A stretch of 64,000 nt of DNA from Strigops habroptila (taxonomy: Eukaryota > Chordata > Aves > Psittaciformes > Psittacidae): NCBI RefSeq assembly GCF_004027225.2, contig NC_044282.2, forward strand, positions 56,004,397 to 56,068,396, read 5' to 3'. Positions 61,501-64,000 of the stretch are shown piece after piece; the stretch's first letter is position 1; each line of letters begins with the position of its first letter. The notes beneath the pieces were generated by a model. The model did not search any database, was not told the DNA's origin, and was given only the letters and a program-made list of their open reading frames with translations. Both the position numbers and the translations under genes were made by a program.

Positions 61501-64000
61501 AGTTAGCGTGGCTGGTTTGATGCTGCTGGGGTATGGATGAAGATGAGGCAGCATCAAGTACCAGGTAAGCTGGAGCTTTCCTTTAACTCTGCAGGGTGAG
61601 CGGTGCTTGAGTTAGCAGCTAGTTGCAAGTTAAAGTAATTGCTATGGAAGGAGACCGGTCTGCTGGGCCTGAACACCACAGGTTAAGACCTGCATGGATA
61701 TCCTCATGCAGTCTGATGGAGGGGAGAGGGTCCAGTGGGATAGAGGGGGGCTGGCATGGCTGGCTGCTGCCAAAAGGAAGGAGGATTTTGGATATGTGGG
61801 CTGACACCAGTCCCATCCTGCAAGGAGGAGGGTTTGATCCCTGGGCCTGTGCAAAGTCTCCTCCACTGTAGGATCACTCTCAACAGTGGGCACAGCTGAA
61901 GAGTTGTCCTGTCACCAGCCTGGCAGGACACCACTGCTCACACTGATTTCAGCAGCTACAAATACCCATCACTCCAAAAATGCTTGTGAATCCAGACACT
62001 TCATTTTGGGCTGCCTCCTTTGAAAATACTGCCCATCCTTCTGTCTGTCTGTCTGCACCAGACAGACAAGATCCCTGGGTATCTAAACCCACAGCAGCTG
62101 GGCTTCTCCAAACCAGGTCCCCCCAGAACAGCCCCCCAGATTCTTCCCCTTAACAGCTTGTGATTCTGCTGCTGGACAGCTGCACAGTAACAGTCTGCAG
62201 CAAATTTGGGTGAAGCGATGGCTTTTAGGACCCTGGGACCTCCGCCAAGGCTCAGGTAGGTCTGGCTCATTCGTCAGCCTCCCTCAGCCGGGATTCATTC
62301 ACTCCCAGGGATGTGTGTGTGTGTGTGCTGAGCGCCTTTCCTTCCCCGCTGCTTCTAAGCGATGGGACTAACGCTGTTCTCCGGGCAATGAGGAGTACTG
62401 GATTGGGGCGGAGAGCACTTTCTTTTTCTCTGGAAGAAAACAAGCCTTGAGGATACTTAAGGATGTGCTGCCCAGATGTGTCTCCCACCTCCACCTTCCT
62501 CGTAGGACTCATGTGCTTGACAGCTTTCAGCAACTTTGCAAAGACTTCTGCGGACTTCTCAGGTAGGGGAGAAGCGCTGATCCTTTCGTACACTGGACGG
62601 CTGCTTATGGATGGGAGCTCTTATTACAGTGTTCAGGAGCAGCTCAGGGAAAGTGGATGTGAGCAGATCTGGGGTAGTTAAGTGGGGAGTAATTTTAATC
62701 CTTTAAAAATAAGCTGATGAAAAGCATCTTCTGTAAGAGGATTTTGAGTTTGTTAAAAGCCTTTTTCAATAACCCTTCACAGAACTGTTTCAGCAGAGTT
62801 AGTCTGAGCAACTTTGGGAACAAGGAAGTGTTACCTTGTGTAAGTTTGCAGCAGGTTTTGTGTTGTATTTCTTTGCGGAGTGAAAAGAGCTAGGTTAGGA
62901 GACTGGGAAACTCTAGGATATAAATTAAAGCTAATGTAGCAAGACCCAATTATTTTATAACGGGCCAGATTCCCCTCCTTTTAACATACGGCTCCTAATT
63001 GTTGCAAAAGCCTCCTGAGCTGATGCATGCACAGAATGAATTATATTGAGCCTGTTTACTTAAGCCAGAAGTGTCTCATTTCTAAATAATTTCTGAATCT
63101 AAACCTGTTCACGGTGGTTGTTTTGAGTTGTGTGCAGCAGGTAAATACACAGCACTTTGAATGTAAGAAGTCCCATAGAAGTTTTGTAAGTATGTACAGC
63201 TGCCTCAGTCACTTTAAAGTTACATTTCTGCTTCTTTTTTCCTGTGGATATGCGTGTGGATCAGAGAATGTAACAGATCTTATTTTACATTTAAGCAGGG
63301 TTGATTGATTTGCTGGGAAATGCCTAGTGAGGGTCACTTTGCTTTTGGGATATCAGTTCTAATTTTGTGTCTTAGTGCGAAGAACTAGCCTGGCATATTT
63401 TTTAGGGGTGAGTTTCAAAACTCTTGTAGCGGATAAGAGCTTCTGATTATAGTTTGCTGATGAAAAAGTGTCATTTGCAAGAGCTGAATCTCACCGGACT
63501 TGGGATTCAACACATTGCAACCCTGCTGCTCGCTGCCTGAGAGTGCCTGTGTGCCTTGCAAGAGATTTGTGTTAGAAAGGAGGAGCGTGTGGTGAAGGTG
63601 GGGGAGAGTATATACAGTAGCCTAGAGTCTTAATGTAAATTGAAGGGGGCTGGCTTGCTTGTGATTCAGTCTCCTTTAGGGGCAGATCAGTCCTGGGTAC
63701 TGCCATTCAAGGCAGATCTGCCTCTGAATGGAAACGACTGAGGCATCCCCCTGTTTCTTTCTAGTGTTTTTTTATCTTTTTGGCAATGAGCTTTCTCTGT
63801 GTTCCTCCTTACAAACAAATCAGTGCAGAAGGGGTGAATGGAGTGGGTATGACAGGAGCTAAAGCTTCAATAGGGAAAATACTGGTCCTTCTGAAATATA
63901 GATAAAGTTTATCTATAATCTGTCTATCAGCCAGGCCAAATTGCTAAGCGTTAAAATGCGCAAGTGTCCCAGAGTAAGGATGCTTTGCATTGTGTGTGTA
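49560..64000. other. Right-hand region without a recognisable gene
   Basis: About 14.4 kb of moderately AT-rich sequence. I see simple repeats (T-runs near 50,022-50,040 and 51,764-51,779, CTGT repeats at 62,041-62,055, a TG run at 62,312-62,327) but no convincing gene family, RNA gene or intact mobile element. It may be intergenic or a large intron. One exon-like segment near 53,435-53,577 is described under findings. In human, EVA1A is the next gene beyond MRPL19; I found none of its coding sequence here. Confidence 0.5.
62312..62327 (+). repeat. TG dinucleotide repeat
   Basis: Eight TG units in a row; a CTGT tetranucleotide run lies nearby at 62,041-62,055. Confidence 0.7.

Noticed and set aside
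63600-63630. A TATA-like sequence (GAGTATATACAGTAG) that might mark a promoter near the right edge
   Set aside because: There is no CpG island, initiator or coding exon after it within the window, so the match alone is not enough.
49560-64000. Expected EVA1A exons beside MRPL19
   Set aside because: None of the characteristic EVA1A N-terminal or transmembrane sequence appears in any frame; it may lie beyond the window or elsewhere.

Overview
This is a stretch of bird nuclear genome. Fragments of the CR1 LINE family lie throughout it in both orientations, including the typical avian CR1 3' end, and the genes are split into many short exons with GT-AG introns and start in CpG islands. I see no bacterial, plasmid or intact viral content. 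The number of well-preserved CR1 copies fits a neoavian bird, but I cannot name the species.

Layout from left to right. (1) About 1-14,300, minus strand: the 5' end of ITSN2 (intersectin-2). Its first coding exon is at 485-548, a long intron 1 fills 549-14,177, and the proposed non-coding exon 1 and promoter lie in a CpG island at about 13,450-14,480. The rest of the gene runs off the left edge. (2) About 14,300-24,000: intergenic sequence with several CR1 fragments and no recognisable gene. (3) 24,207-41,094, plus strand: a complete GCFC2 gene (formerly C2orf3). I could join 18 coding exons in one open frame giving 862 residues, starting in its own CpG island. (4) About 43,290-48,480, minus strand: a complete MRPL19 gene (mitochondrial ribosomal protein bL19m) with six coding exons and 284 residues. 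It is tail-to-tail with GCFC2 and starts in a CpG island with a perfect NRF1-type palindrome next to the start codon. (5) About 48,660-64,000: a CR1 copy, a G-rich minisatellite, another CR1 tail, then about 14 kb where I recognise no gene.

The three genes do housekeeping work but share no pathway: ITSN2 is an endocytic scaffold, GCFC2 a factor of the intron-lariat spliceosome, and MRPL19 a mitoribosomal large-subunit protein. GCFC2 and MRPL19 are also neighbours in human (2p12). ITSN2 is far away in human (2p23), so the ITSN2-GCFC2 junction here is a rearrangement relative to human. I did not find a previously undescribed system. The most useful second-look items are the ITSN2-GCFC2 junction, a possible divergent transcript from the ITSN2 island, alternative in-frame acceptors in GCFC2 and MRPL19, a CR1 remnant almost touching an MRPL19 splice donor, and an orphan exon-like segment near 53.5 kb.
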